64,000 nucleotides of DNA. Origin: an uncultured Selenomonadales bacterium (GTDB lineage: Bacteria; Bacillota; Clostridia; Christensenellales; QALW01). This document shows, one piece after another, positions 56,492-64,000 of this stretch (position 1 is its first letter; each line of letters starts with the position of its first letter). The DNA is taken from NCBI GenBank assembly GCA_905200615.1, contig CAJKLB010000003.1:33570-97569 (forward strand). The letters are read 5' to 3'. The position numbers and the translations under genes are program-made. Below the pieces are notes generated by a model that saw only the letters and a program-made list of their open reading frames with translations, had not been told where the DNA came from and searched no databases.

Positions 56492-59310
56492 CCCTCCAAT
56501 ATTTTCTTTAAAAAGCGTCCGGTATGACTTTGCGGAATCTCTGCCAACGCTTCCGGCGTTCCCTCGGCAATGACCGTTCCGCCGTTCACGCCGCCCTCCG
56601 GGCCCATATCGATGCAGTGATCCGCGATTTTAATGATATCCAGATTATGCTCGATGACTACCACCGTATTTCCTCCGGAAACCAATCGATCCAAAATCGC
56701 AATCAATTTTTTCACGTCGTCGGTATGCAGGCCGGTGGTGGGCTCATCCAGAATATAGATCGTCTTGCCCGTAGGCCGCCGGGAAAGTTCGGTGGCCAGT
56801 TTTACGCGCTGAGCCTCTCCGCCGGAGAGCATGGTGGAAGGCTGACCCAGCTTGATGTATCCAAGCCCTACATCATAAAGCAGCTGAATTTTTCGGTGAA
56901 TTTGCGGAATATTTTCAAAAAACGCCACGGCCTCTTCCACGGTCATATCCAGCACTTCAAAAATATTTTTGCCCTTATACCGTACCTCCAGCGTTTCCTT
57001 GGAATATCGTTTTCCGTTACAAACCTCACAGGGAACATAAATATCGGGCATAAAATGCATTTCAATTTTAATAATGCCGTCGCCGCCGCAGGCCTCACAG
57101 CGGCCGCCCTTTACGTTAAAGCTGAAACGACCGTTGTTATATCCGCGCATTTTTGCGTCTTGGGTTTGCGCAAACAGCGCGCGGATATGATCAAACACCC
57201 CGGTATACGTAGCCGGGTTAGAACGCGGCGTTCTGCCGATGGGGCTTTGGTCAATTACGATAACTTTATCCAGCTGTTCGGTTCCCGCAACATCGCGGCA
57301 GGGCGCGGGCGGAAGATGCGCCCGGTTCAGTTTGCGCGCCAGTGTTTTATATAAAACCTCATTCACCAAAGAGCTTTTGCCGGAACCGGAAACACCCGTA
57401 ACCGCGGTGATAACACCCAGGGGAATTTTCACGGTTACGTTTTTAAGATTGTTGGCGCAGGCGCCCTTCACCGTGATAAAACCGCGGGGTTTTCTTCTTT
57501 CCTTGGGAACCGGAATCGTCAGCCGGCCAGAAAGATAAGCGCCCGTAAGAGATTCCGGACACGCCATGATCTCTTCGGGCGTGCCCGCGCATACCACATG
57601 ACCGCCGCCCGCACCCGCTCCGGGGCCGATATCCACTACATAATCCGCCTGTCGAATCGTATCCTCATCATGTTCCACCACTACAAGCGTATTTCCCAGA
57701 TCCCGCAGGCCCTTTAAGGAGGCCAGCAATTTTTCATTATCCCGCTGATGCAGGCCGATACTGGGCTCGTCCAGAATATACAACACTCCCATCAATCCCG
57801 CCCCGATTTGCGTGGCCAGCCGAATCCGCTGAGATTCCCCGCCGGAAAGCGTACAGGCCGAACGCGTAAGGGAAAGATAATCCAGCCCTACGTTTTCCAA
57901 AAAGGAAAGGCGCGCGTCCAGTTCTTTTAAAATACGCTCGGCAATCATCCTATCTTTACTGCTGAGCGTCAGATCTTTTAAAAACGCATGAGTCTGCCAA
58001 ATGGGAATATCGCTGATTTCAAAGATATTTTTTCCGTTTACCGTAACGGCCAAAGCCTCAGGCTTGTACCGCCGGCCGCCGCAGGCATGGCAGGGACTGC
58101 TCGTCATCAGCTGTTCCAAATCCCGCTTGACCCCCTCGCTCTGCGTTTCACGAAAGCGGCGTTCCAGTTGAGGAATAATGCCCTCAAACGGCTGACGGAA
58201 TGAGCGGGAATGACGGCTGGTGGTAATTTGAAAATCAATTTCTTCGTTTCCGGAGCCGTATAAAATAATATTTTGTATCTTTGAGCTCAGTTCACAGAAC
58301 GGCGTATCCAATGAAAAGCCGTAATGACGGGCCAATCCCTCATAATACATGCGGTTCATCGTATCGGTTCCCATAACAAACCAGCCAGAAACGCGGATGG
58401 CTCCTTCATTTAAAGAGAGTTGTTCATCATGCACTACCAGGCCGGGATCCACCCGCATAATACTGCCGATCCCCGTGCATTCCGGGCAGGCGCCGAAGGG
58501 CGAGTTAAAGGAGAACAGCCGCGGTTCCAATTCTTCTATACTGATATTACAGTCCGGGCAGGCGTAGTTTTGGGAAAACAACATTTCTTTTTGACCGATG
58601 ACGTCAATCACAGCCAAGCCTTCGGCCAGCTTCAGAGCGGTCTCAATCGAATCGGTCAGTCTTGAGCGGATATCTTCACGGACAATCAGCCGATCGATTA
58701 CCACGGATATATGATGCTTGTTGTTCTTTTCCAATTTGATCTCTTCGCCCAGTTCAAACAGCTCTCCGTCTATTTTTACGCGGATATAACCGCTCTTTTG
58801 CAAGCTTTCCAGAAGTTTGGTGTGTTCTCCCTTGCGTCCGCGCACCACCGGGGCAAGCACCTGAATCCGCGTGCCCTCAGGCAAGGCCAGTACCGCCTGC
58901 ACCATCTGGTCAACGGTCTGCTTTTGAATTTCCTTTCCGCATTTGGGGCAATGCGCTACGCCGATGCGCGCGTAAAGCAAGCGCAGATAATCGTGGATTT
59001 CGGTAACGGTTCCTACGGTAGAGCGCGGATTGTTATTGGTTGTCTTTTGATCGATACTGATGGCCGGCGAAAGTCCCTCAATCGATTCCACATCGGGCTT
59101 TTCCATCTGCCCTAAAAACTGGCGGGCATAGGAGGAAAGACTCTCCACATACCGCCGCTGGCCTTCGGCATAGAGCGTATCAAAGGCAAGCGAGCTTTTG
59201 CCCGAACCGGAAAGGCCGGTAAATACCACCATTTTATTCCGTGGTATTTCTACGGTAACATTTTTTAAATTATGGGTTTTGGCTCCTTTTATAACAATAC
59301 TGTCTCTCAT
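56488..59310 (-). CDS. uvrA: Excinuclease ABC subunit A
   Basis: DNA-damage recognition ATPase of nucleotide excision repair, 940 aa. Two ABC modules: FTGLSGSGKSSLAFDTLYAEGQ split Walker A near residue 32-40 and VTGVSGSGKSSLVNEVL near 640. Two signature motifs (LSGGESQRIRLATQIG, LSGGEAQRVKLATELS) and zinc modules (CPDCN ... CPEC, CEACGGDG ... CEVCNG). Full-length and intact. Overlaps uvrB and the LiaF-like gene by 4 bp each. Confidence 0.97.
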   Translation of the reverse strand: MRDSIVIKGAKTHNLKNVTVEIPRNKMVVFTGLSGSGKSSLAFDTLYAEGQRRYVESLSSYARQFLGQMEKPDVESIEGLSPAISIDQKTTNNNPRSTVGTVTEIHDYLRLLYARIGVAHCPKCGKEIQKQTVDQMVQAVLALPEGTRIQVLAPVVRGRKGEHTKLLESLQKSGYIRVKIDGELFELGEEIKLEKNNKHHISVVIDRLIVREDIRSRLTDSIETALKLAEGLAVIDVIGQKEMLFSQNYACPDCNISIEELEPRLFSFNSPFGACPECTGIGSIMRVDPGLVVHDEQLSLNEGAIRVSGWFVMGTDTMNRMYYEGLARHYGFSLDTPFCELSSKIQNIILYGSGNEEIDFQITTSRHSRSFRQPFEGIIPQLERRFRETQSEGVKRDLEQLMTSSPCHACGGRRYKPEALAVTVNGKNIFEISDIPIWQTHAFLKDLTLSSKDRMIAERILKELDARLSFLENVGLDYLSLTRSACTLSGGESQRIRLATQIGAGLMGVLYILDEPSIGLHQRDNEKLLASLKGLRDLGNTLVVVEHDEDTIRQADYVVDIGPGAGAGGGHVVCAGTPEEIMACPESLTGAYLSGRLTIPVPKERRKPRGFITVKGACANNLKNVTVKIPLGVITAVTGVSGSGKSSLVNEVLYKTLARKLNRAHLPPAPCRDVAGTEQLDKVIVIDQSPIGRTPRSNPATYTGVFDHIRALFAQTQDAKMRGYNNGRFSFNVKGGRCEACGGDGIIKIEMHFMPDIYVPCEVCNGKRYSKETLEVRYKGKNIFEVLDMTVEEAVAFFENIPQIHRKIQLLYDVGLGYIKLGQPSTMLSGGEAQRVKLATELSRRPTGKTIYILDEPTTGLHTDDVKKLIAILDRLVSGGNTVVVIEHNLDIIKIADHCIDMGPEGGVNGGTVIAEGTPEALAEIPQSHTGRFLKKILEG

Positions 59311-61253
59311 TGATCTTCCTCATAAAGCATTTTCAGGGTATCGCGAATCTTCGCGGCTTTTTCAAACTCCAAATTTTTAGCGTATTTAAGCATTTCCTCC
59401 TCCAGAAAACGAATACGGTCACGCAGGTTTTCCGCAGGCTTTTCCTCTTCGGCTGCGCCGGTAATTTCAATCAAATCGGCAATGGGTTTGATAATTGTTT
59501 TGGGTGTGATATGATGTTCTGCGTTATATCGCTGCTGTATCTCGCGGCGGCGCCGGGTTTCCTCAATGGCGCCCTTCATGGAGTCGGTCATGGTATCGGC
59601 GTACATAATCACGCGCCCCTCGGCGTTTCGCGCGCCTCGGCCGATCGTCTGTATCAGCGATCGCTGGGAGCGTAAAAAGCCCTCTTTATCCGCGTCCAAA
59701 ATCGCAATCAGCGCGACTTCCGGCAGATCCAACCCCTCCCGCAGCAGATTGATGCCCACTAAAACATCAAATTTCCCCAGCCGAAGATTCCGCAGGATTT
59801 CTACCCGCTCCAGCGTATGAATTTCCGAATGCATATATTCTACTCTAAGACCCATTTCTTTTAAATAATCCGTCAGCATTTCGGCCATACGCTTGGTAAG
59901 CGTGGTAACAAGGGTGCGGAACCCTTTTTGCGTGGTTTGGTTAATTTCTTCTATTAAATCGTCTATCTGTCCGTTAATGGGCCGCACAGAAATTTCAGGA
60001 TCGAGCAGACCGGTAGGACGTATAATCTGTTCCACTACCTGACCCGCGCGCTCTAATTCGTATTCTGCCGGTGTGGCGGAAACAAACAGCGTTTGTCTTA
60101 ATTTTAAGGCGGCTTCTTCAAAGCGCAAAGGACGATTATCAAAGGCGGCCGGAAGGCGAAATCCGTAATCTACCAACATTTGCTTCCGGGAACGGTCTCC
60201 GGCATACATGGCGCGCATTTGCGGTACCGTTACGTGGGATTCGTCGATAATCACTAAAAAATCCCGCGGAAAATAATCCAGCAGCGTATAGGGCGGCTCC
60301 CCCTCCCTGCGCCCGTCTAAATAGCGGGAATAGTTTTCTATCCCCGAACAATAGCCGATTTCGCCTATCATTTCCAAATCATAGCGGGTACGCTGCTCAA
60401 GTCGTTCGGCCTCCAACAATTTACCGGCTTTATTCAGCTCCTCCAGCCTGATTTCCAAATCCTTTTTTATATTTTCAATGGCTTTTTCCAGTTGTCGGGC
60501 ATCCGCGGCGTAATGGGTATTGGGGAAGATTGCGCAATGCTGCAGTGTAGCCAGCACGCGGCCGGTTATGACGTCTACCTCGCAGATACGATCGATCTCA
60601 TTTCCGAAAAATTCTACCCGCACCGCTTTTTCGCTTTGCTGAGCGGTAAGAATTTCTACGCTGTCACCCCGCACACGAAAGGTTCCGCGCACAAAATCCA
60701 TATCATTGCGCTCATATTGCATCTCTACAAGCTTTACCAGCAGCTGGTTTCTGTCCAAAACCATTCCCGGACGCAGGGAAACGGACATTTCTTTATACGC
60801 CACGGGATCGCCCAAGCCGTAAATACAGGAAACCGAGGCCACCACGATTACGTCACGCCGCTCCTGCAGAGAACAGGTCGCGCTGTGCCGCAGCTTTTCG
60901 ATTTCCTCGTTAATAGAGGAATCCTTTTCGATATACGTATCCGTTTGCGGAATATAGGCCTCGGGCTGATAATAGTCGTAAAATGAAACAAAATATTCCA
61001 CGGCGTTTTTAGGAAAGAACTCTTTGAACTCACTGTAGAGCTGCGCGGCCAATGTTTTATTATGTGCCAGCACCAGCGTAGGACGGTTGATTTTTTGAAT
61101 GATATTGGCCATGGTAAAAGTTTTGCCCGAACCGGTAACTCCTAAAAGAACCTGGGCATCCAGTCCGTCCTCAATGCCCTGAACCAGTTTTTCAATCGCC
61201 TGAGGCTGATCGCCGGTGGGCTGAAATTTTGATACTAATTCAAACTGTTCCAA
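59307..61253 (-). CDS. uvrB: Excinuclease ABC subunit B
   Basis: Damage-verification helicase-like subunit, 648 aa. The TTG start at 61253 (MEQFELVSKFQPTGDQP) is preferred, because AGGAG lies 7 bases upstream, whereas the GTG at 61259 is one base from it; the upstream frame to 61295 is non-coding. Walker A GVTGSGKTFTM, beta-hairpin region YDYYQPEAYIPQTDTYIEK split near residue 90-110, DESHVTVPQM, ILDADKEGFLRSQRSLIQT, and a C-terminal UVR motif (about 610-645). First gene of uvrB-uvrA-liaF-like. Confidence 0.96.
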   Translation of the reverse strand: MEQFELVSKFQPTGDQPQAIEKLVQGIEDGLDAQVLLGVTGSGKTFTMANIIQKINRPTLVLAHNKTLAAQLYSEFKEFFPKNAVEYFVSFYDYYQPEAYIPQTDTYIEKDSSINEEIEKLRHSATCSLQERRDVIVVASVSCIYGLGDPVAYKEMSVSLRPGMVLDRNQLLVKLVEMQYERNDMDFVRGTFRVRGDSVEILTAQQSEKAVRVEFFGNEIDRICEVDVITGRVLATLQHCAIFPNTHYAADARQLEKAIENIKKDLEIRLEELNKAGKLLEAERLEQRTRYDLEMIGEIGYCSGIENYSRYLDGRREGEPPYTLLDYFPRDFLVIIDESHVTVPQMRAMYAGDRSRKQMLVDYGFRLPAAFDNRPLRFEEAALKLRQTLFVSATPAEYELERAGQVVEQIIRPTGLLDPEISVRPINGQIDDLIEEINQTTQKGFRTLVTTLTKRMAEMLTDYLKEMGLRVEYMHSEIHTLERVEILRNLRLGKFDVLVGINLLREGLDLPEVALIAILDADKEGFLRSQRSLIQTIGRGARNAEGRVIMYADTMTDSMKGAIEETRRRREIQQRYNAEHHITPKTIIKPIADLIEITGAAEEEKPAENLRDRIRFLEEEMLKYAKNLEFEKAAKIRDTLKMLYEEDQ

Positions 61254-61688
61254 GCGCACGCTCCTTTCTTTTAACGCCGAAATTGCGCACGGCAATTTTT
61301 GCCGGCGCGCAGAATCAAAATGTTTATTTATTATACCACATATTTTTATGTGTTTAAACGAAAAAGAGATATTTTATCCTGATTGATCGTAAAAGAAAAC
61401 AGGAAAAAAGGAAAAGCATAACAGGTAAAAAAGTGAACGCCGAAAAACCGGGCATATCTGAAAGCTATCATAAAGACAAAAATTTCAGGCTTGAGAGAAA
61501 AGAAAAGCAAGTAAACAGATCACTCCGGCACAGAGTAAAAAAGATACGGCCGCAACAGCACGTTCAACGCCGCGGAACGAGAAAAAAACGCGCCGCGGAG
61601 GCAAGTGAAAAACCGGCGAATCGATACTTTTTAATTTTCCGCAATATGCCGGTTATCGTTACCGCCTGTTTTAAAAATCTTTATTGCT
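61254..61688. other. 435-bp intergenic region
   Basis: Holds the uvrB leader and promoter. The remaining 300 bp on the left of the DUF896 gene are purine-rich on the plus strand, with an open Lys/Arg-rich frame (61433-61765) that has no ribosome binding site or family features. No R1/R2 copy. Confidence 0.55.
61330..61335 (-). promoter_or_regulatory. Extended -10 promoter element of uvrB
   Basis: Minus-strand TGGTATAAT gives a TGn-extended -10 (61335-61330), 77 bp upstream of the uvrB start; the -35 (TTTAAA) is weak. No Bacillus-type or GAAC-N4-GTTC LexA box was found by eye. Confidence 0.5.
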
Positions 61689-61904
61689 TCAGCACTGAGC
61701 GGAATCTCTCTTTTTTACTTTTTCCCTGGTACCGTCCGGACGCTGAATCACCGTATGTTCCATAATTCCGGTAAGGCTGGCTCGAAACGCCGCGCGGTAT
61801 TCACTGCGCAGCTGATCCTGTTCCTGTACCTCCTGGGGTGTAAGCCCCATCGTTTTGGCTTTTCGCGCCAGTTCGTTAATTCGATCTATTTTATATCTTT
61901 CCAT
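61689..61904 (-). CDS. DUF896 (YnzC/UPF0291) small protein
   Basis: 71 aa. ATG 61904 (MERYKIDRINELARKAK) has AGGAG 8 bases upstream. DUF896 hallmark: helix-turn-helix-like pair of helices with GLTPQEVQEQDQLRSEYRA and FRASLTGIM; the C-terminus is charged. In Bacillus the YnzC member is in an SOS operon with yneA; here it lies near uvrBA and is preceded by a BFD-type gene at 15 bp. Function not established. Confidence 0.9.
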   Translation of the reverse strand: MERYKIDRINELARKAKTMGLTPQEVQEQDQLRSEYRAAFRASLTGIMEHTVIQRPDGTREKVKKRDSAQC

Positions 61905-61919
61905 TTTCAAAACTCCTGT

Positions 61920-62087
61920 TTACAGCAAATCCAAAAAATCCTGTATTTCCCGTTCACATGCACCGCAGCGCATGCAACAGCCCGTTGCGACGCAAACCTC
62001 CTCCAGCGTTTCGGCTCCGTTTTCCGCCGCCCGGCGGATATCTTCCTCCGTTACACCGCGGCAGAGACATAAAATGTTTTCTTTCAT
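61920..62087 (-). CDS. BFD-type [2Fe-2S] mini-protein (bacterioferritin-associated ferredoxin-like)
   Basis: 55 aa, too short for most gene callers' cut-offs. Start at 62087 after AAGGGGA. Sequence begins MKENILCLCRGVTEEDI; the four cysteines needed for a [2Fe-2S] centre are CLC near residues 7-9 and CMRCGAC near 38-44, with an additional Cys-Cys pair in ATGCC. BFD domains occur in bacterioferritin-associated ferredoxin and as electron-transfer modules in NirB and glycerol dehydrogenases. Lies 15 bp upstream of the DUF896 gene on the same strand. Confidence 0.8.
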   Translation of the reverse strand: MKENILCLCRGVTEEDIRRAAENGAETLEEVCVATGCCMRCGACEREIQDFLDLL

Positions 62088-62262
62088 ATATTCCCCTTCT
62101 TATGATAGAAAAATTCCATTTAAAAAACAATAGAACCTTTAAAAAATCTGTTTCCGACTGTTTACGCATCGCATGAGCTTTTTCTTACCGCATATTTTCA
62201 GTGAAATTGCCGTGCGGCGTATGGGTATCAGGATGGCGGACGAATATCTCTTGATAGAATAA

Positions 62263-62294
62263 AACCGACCCAAAGGCAAGCTTTTCGGCCGGTT
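62263..62294 (-). terminator. Terminator of the alcohol dehydrogenase gene
   Basis: Stem AACCGACC / GGCCGGTT (one mismatch) followed on the minus strand by a T-rich tail (TTTTATT), 33 bp after the stop. Confidence 0.65.
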
Positions 62295-62326
62295 CTCTTT
62301 TGCCGGAAATTTTGCCGGCGCAGCGT

Positions 62327-63472
62327 TTACCAAATCTTTTTATACAAGTCTATCACATCATCCTTGGTAGGAATACGCGGATTGGTAGCCGTACAACCGT
62401 CTTTCAGCGCCGCATCGGCCATAGCGTCCAAATGACTTTCATATTCTTCTTTTGAAATATTCAAAATCTCGCTTAAATGCATCGGGATGCACATTTCTTC
62501 GGAAATAAAACGCATATAATTGCAGAGAGAGTGAATCGTCATGATCTCATTAATACTGTGAAGCCCCAGCATCCGCGCGATGTTGCAATATTTTCTGACG
62601 CACTGGTCATAATTCTCCTTGCTTTTGGAAAGCTTATTGATACTGCTGTTGTATTCAATAATGCAGGGAAGCAGCATAGCGTTTGCTCTGCCGTGAGGAA
62701 TATGAAATACCGCTCCCAGCTGATGCGCCATGCCGTGGTTAAGGCCCAGCGAAGCGGAATTAAACGCCAAACCCGCCAAACACGCGGCAATATGCATTTT
62801 ACGGCGCGCGTGGGAATCATTGTTATCCGAATAGGAACGATAGAGAAACTGGCCGCATATTTCCACAGCCTTTTCCGCCAACGCGCCGGAAAACTCATTA
62901 TTGTTGATGCTTACATAAGCCTCAATCGCGTGTGTAAGCACGTCCATTCCCGTATCGGCAGTAACACTGGCCGGTACGCTTTTTACCAGAACCTCATCAA
63001 GAATCGCCTCATCCGGCGTCATATCCCGGGAAGCCAGAGGTATTTTGGAATGCGTTTGACTGTCGGTAATGACGGAAAACGACGTTACTTCGCTTCCCGT
63101 GCCGCTGGTAGTGGGAATCGCAATCAGGCGAGGATTAAATTCGGGCTGTATCTGCCCGGCAATTTTGCGGATGGATTTTGCCAAATCCATTGCCGAACCT
63201 CCGCCCACAGCAATGATGCATTCCGGCATCACCTTCAATATGGCGGTAATTCCGGCAATCACCTTTTCCACTGTGGGATCGGCAACAACATCGGTATACA
63301 ATTCATAGGAAACACCGGCCTGATCCAACGGACGGGTAATATGACGAATCAAACCGCTTTCCACCACAAAGGGATCCGATATGATAAAAACTTTTTGATA
63401 GGTAAGTTCTTTCAACCGGTTTAAAGCATTTTCACCAAAATAAATATCTGTAACAACTTCAAATTTTTTCAT
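62327..63472 (-). CDS. Iron-containing alcohol dehydrogenase
   Basis: 381 aa, group III Fe-dependent dehydrogenase, NAD(P)H-linked. ATG 63472 has AAAGG upstream and is preferred over the TTG at 63487. N-terminal Rossmann-like domain with IIAVGGGSAMDLAKSI (GGGS) and AIPTTSGTGSEVT; C-terminal metal domain with LGLNHGMAHQLGAVFHIPHGRANA (two His ligands; here given over positions about 255-280). Candidate substrates are short-chain alcohols, 1,3-propanediol or lactaldehyde; not decidable from sequence. Monocistronic. Confidence 0.93.
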   Translation of the reverse strand: MKKFEVVTDIYFGENALNRLKELTYQKVFIISDPFVVESGLIRHITRPLDQAGVSYELYTDVVADPTVEKVIAGITAILKVMPECIIAVGGGSAMDLAKSIRKIAGQIQPEFNPRLIAIPTTSGTGSEVTSFSVITDSQTHSKIPLASRDMTPDEAILDEVLVKSVPASVTADTGMDVLTHAIEAYVSINNNEFSGALAEKAVEICGQFLYRSYSDNNDSHARRKMHIAACLAGLAFNSASLGLNHGMAHQLGAVFHIPHGRANAMLLPCIIEYNSSINKLSKSKENYDQCVRKYCNIARMLGLHSINEIMTIHSLCNYMRFISEEMCIPMHLSEILNISKEEYESHLDAMADAALKDGCTATNPRIPTKDDVIDLYKKIW

Positions 63473-63561
63473 GGTACCTTTCTCCAAAAAGCAGCCGCAA
63501 AAAAGTACTTGCTTGTCTATTTTTTTAGTATTATATCATTTTTATGCCGTACGGTCAAATC

Positions 63562-63595
63562 AAATAGAGCTTTTCCGTCAGCCAAAGCTCTATTT
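63562..63595 (-). terminator. Terminator hairpin after the small Cys-rich gene
   Basis: 12-bp stem AAATAGAGCTTT / AAAGCTCTATTT. The stop codon of the small Cys-rich gene (63590-63592) lies in this stem, a compact gene-terminator arrangement. The T tail on the minus strand is modest (TTTGATTTG). Confidence 0.65.
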
Positions 63596-63697
63596 TCGGC
63601 GGCATTTTTCGCATCGCTCACAACCGGGGCATGATTTTACCCGTTTCAATGAACGCAGACACCAAAACCCGATTAAAAATCCTAAAATATAATCCAA
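63590..63697 (-). CDS. Tiny Cys-rich single-span membrane protein (FeoB-associated-like architecture)
   Basis: 35 aa, below usual gene-calling limits. TTG start at 63697 preceded by AGGTGAT, an excellent match to the extended anti-Shine-Dalgarno pairing at correct distance. One hydrophobic helix (YILGFLIGFWCL), a basic stretch (RSLKRVK) and a cysteine cluster CPGCERCEKC. This resembles FeoB-associated Cys-rich small membrane proteins in plan, though there is no feoB in the window. The stop lies in a terminator hairpin, which supports a real gene. The reading frame is open further upstream without a better start. Confidence 0.5.
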   Translation of the reverse strand: MDYILGFLIGFWCLRSLKRVKSCPGCERCEKCRRK

Positions 63698-63862
63698 AGG
63701 AATCACCTGTTTGCAATATATGCCTATGAAAACGGTAAAAGCACATAAAACTTTTGCCGCGTATCCGAAAAGCCTTGTTTTTTCGTAAAAAAATCAGAAA
63801 CCGCTTATGCTGACAGCAAAAAGCGATTTCCGTTATGTTCATCGGCAGAATCCTTTCAGGTT

Positions 63863-64000
63863 TTATTGCGAATCCTCCGAGGGTGGTTCCGTTCCTTCCG
63901 GCGACGGCGTGGGCTCTGTCGGCTCCTCCGTTTCCTCCGGCGGCGGCGTGGGCTCCGTCGGCTCCTCCGTCTCCTCCGGCGGCGGCGTGGGCTCTGTCGG
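63863..64000 (-). CDS. 3' end of a Pro/Thr/Glu-repeat protein (truncated by the window edge)
   Basis: Last 45 residues of a longer gene. The reading frame consists of 13-residue repeats PTEPTPPPEETEE encoded by a 39-bp near-perfect tandem repeat, then PTPSPEGTEPPSEDSQ and TAA (63865-63863). Such PT/PE-rich low-complexity regions are cell-wall-spanning stalks of Gram-positive surface proteins. Here the stalk is C-terminal with no membrane anchor after it, which suggests a secreted or N-terminally anchored protein. Confidence 0.65.
   Translation of the reverse strand, partial: PTEPTPPPEETEEPTEPTPPPEETEEPTEPTPSPEGTEPPSEDSQ
63880..64000. repeat. 39-bp tandem repeat in the 3' end of the truncated gene
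   Basis: At least three units of about 39 bp (GGCTCCGTCGGCTCCTCCGT at each unit start, differing by single bases) run to the window end and probably beyond. GC content is far above the surroundings because of Pro/Glu codons. Confidence 0.8.

Noticed and set aside
61254..61420. SOS (LexA) box upstream of uvrB
   Set aside because: Neither the CGAAC-N4-GTTCG form nor GAAC-N4-GTTC is present by eye.

Overview
The window looks like a chromosomal segment from a low-to-moderate GC Gram-positive anaerobe of the class Clostridia, probably an Oscillospiraceae/Ruminococcaceae-like gut bacterium. This is inferred from strong AGGAGG ribosome binding sites, the clostridial GlgC/GlgD pair, the miaB-mutS-mutL-miaA-ynbB gene order, a SpoIIQ-like M23 protein (a hint of sporulation), iron-dependent alcohol dehydrogenase and many secreted glycan-binding proteins. 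No rRNA, tRNA, CRISPR array, insertion sequence or prophage was recognised.

Layout. 1-1.4 kb: end of a polyamine ABC transporter operon (potD). 1.6-3.7 kb: a MerR regulator with a duplicated C-terminal module, and a zinc-ribbon/poly-glutamine membrane protein. 4.6-11.3 kb: three cell-surface proteins on the minus strand (two shuffled carbohydrate-binding-like paralogues and a membrane-anchored GH99-like protein). 11.6-15.9 kb: the glgBCD glycogen operon. 16-20.8 kb: an M23 endopeptidase, then a PocR-type AraC regulator divergent from a NahK-like sugar kinase plus a GH123-like hydrolase. 21-25.9 kb: a UroD-family protein, a cupin, a membrane protein and a large secreted repeat protein. 26.4-30.1 kb: gap, then a membrane protein, a lipid kinase and an RlmA-like methyltransferase. 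31.3-33.8 kb: a methyltransferase/double glycosyltransferase. 34.5-37.7 kb: a MerR-dxs-flavoprotein-lipoprotein operon divergent from a nitroreductase. 38.9-43.3 kb: a CMD-cupin fusion and a YdjI/YdjG/YdjH-like membrane-stress cluster. 43.9-55.4 kb: a tightly overlapping eight-gene operon for tRNA modification, mismatch repair and aspartate kinase. 55.8-61.3 kb: uvrB-uvrA-liaF-like on the minus strand. 61.7-64 kb: DUF896, a BFD-type mini-protein, an alcohol dehydrogenase, a tiny Cys-rich membrane protein and the end of a Pro/Thr/Glu-repeat protein cut by the window edge.

The main structure not explained by genes is two families of dispersed non-coding repeats in the long intergenic gaps. R1 has four copies of about 190-220 bp with short inverted ends resembling TGTAGACAAA/TTTGTCGACA. 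At least two of its copies are bracketed by near-duplicate terminator hairpins. R2 has three copies of about 170-190 bp with a conserved AAATCTT core followed by a strong hairpin.

Functionally the window mixes housekeeping work (DNA repair, tRNA modification, glycolysis, glycogen) with a glycan-oriented accessory layer. Five full-length secreted proteins share a signal peptide, a C-terminal membrane helix and a Lys/Arg tail without a recognisable LPXTG signal. All functional names come from reading motifs in the translated sequence; no database search was run.
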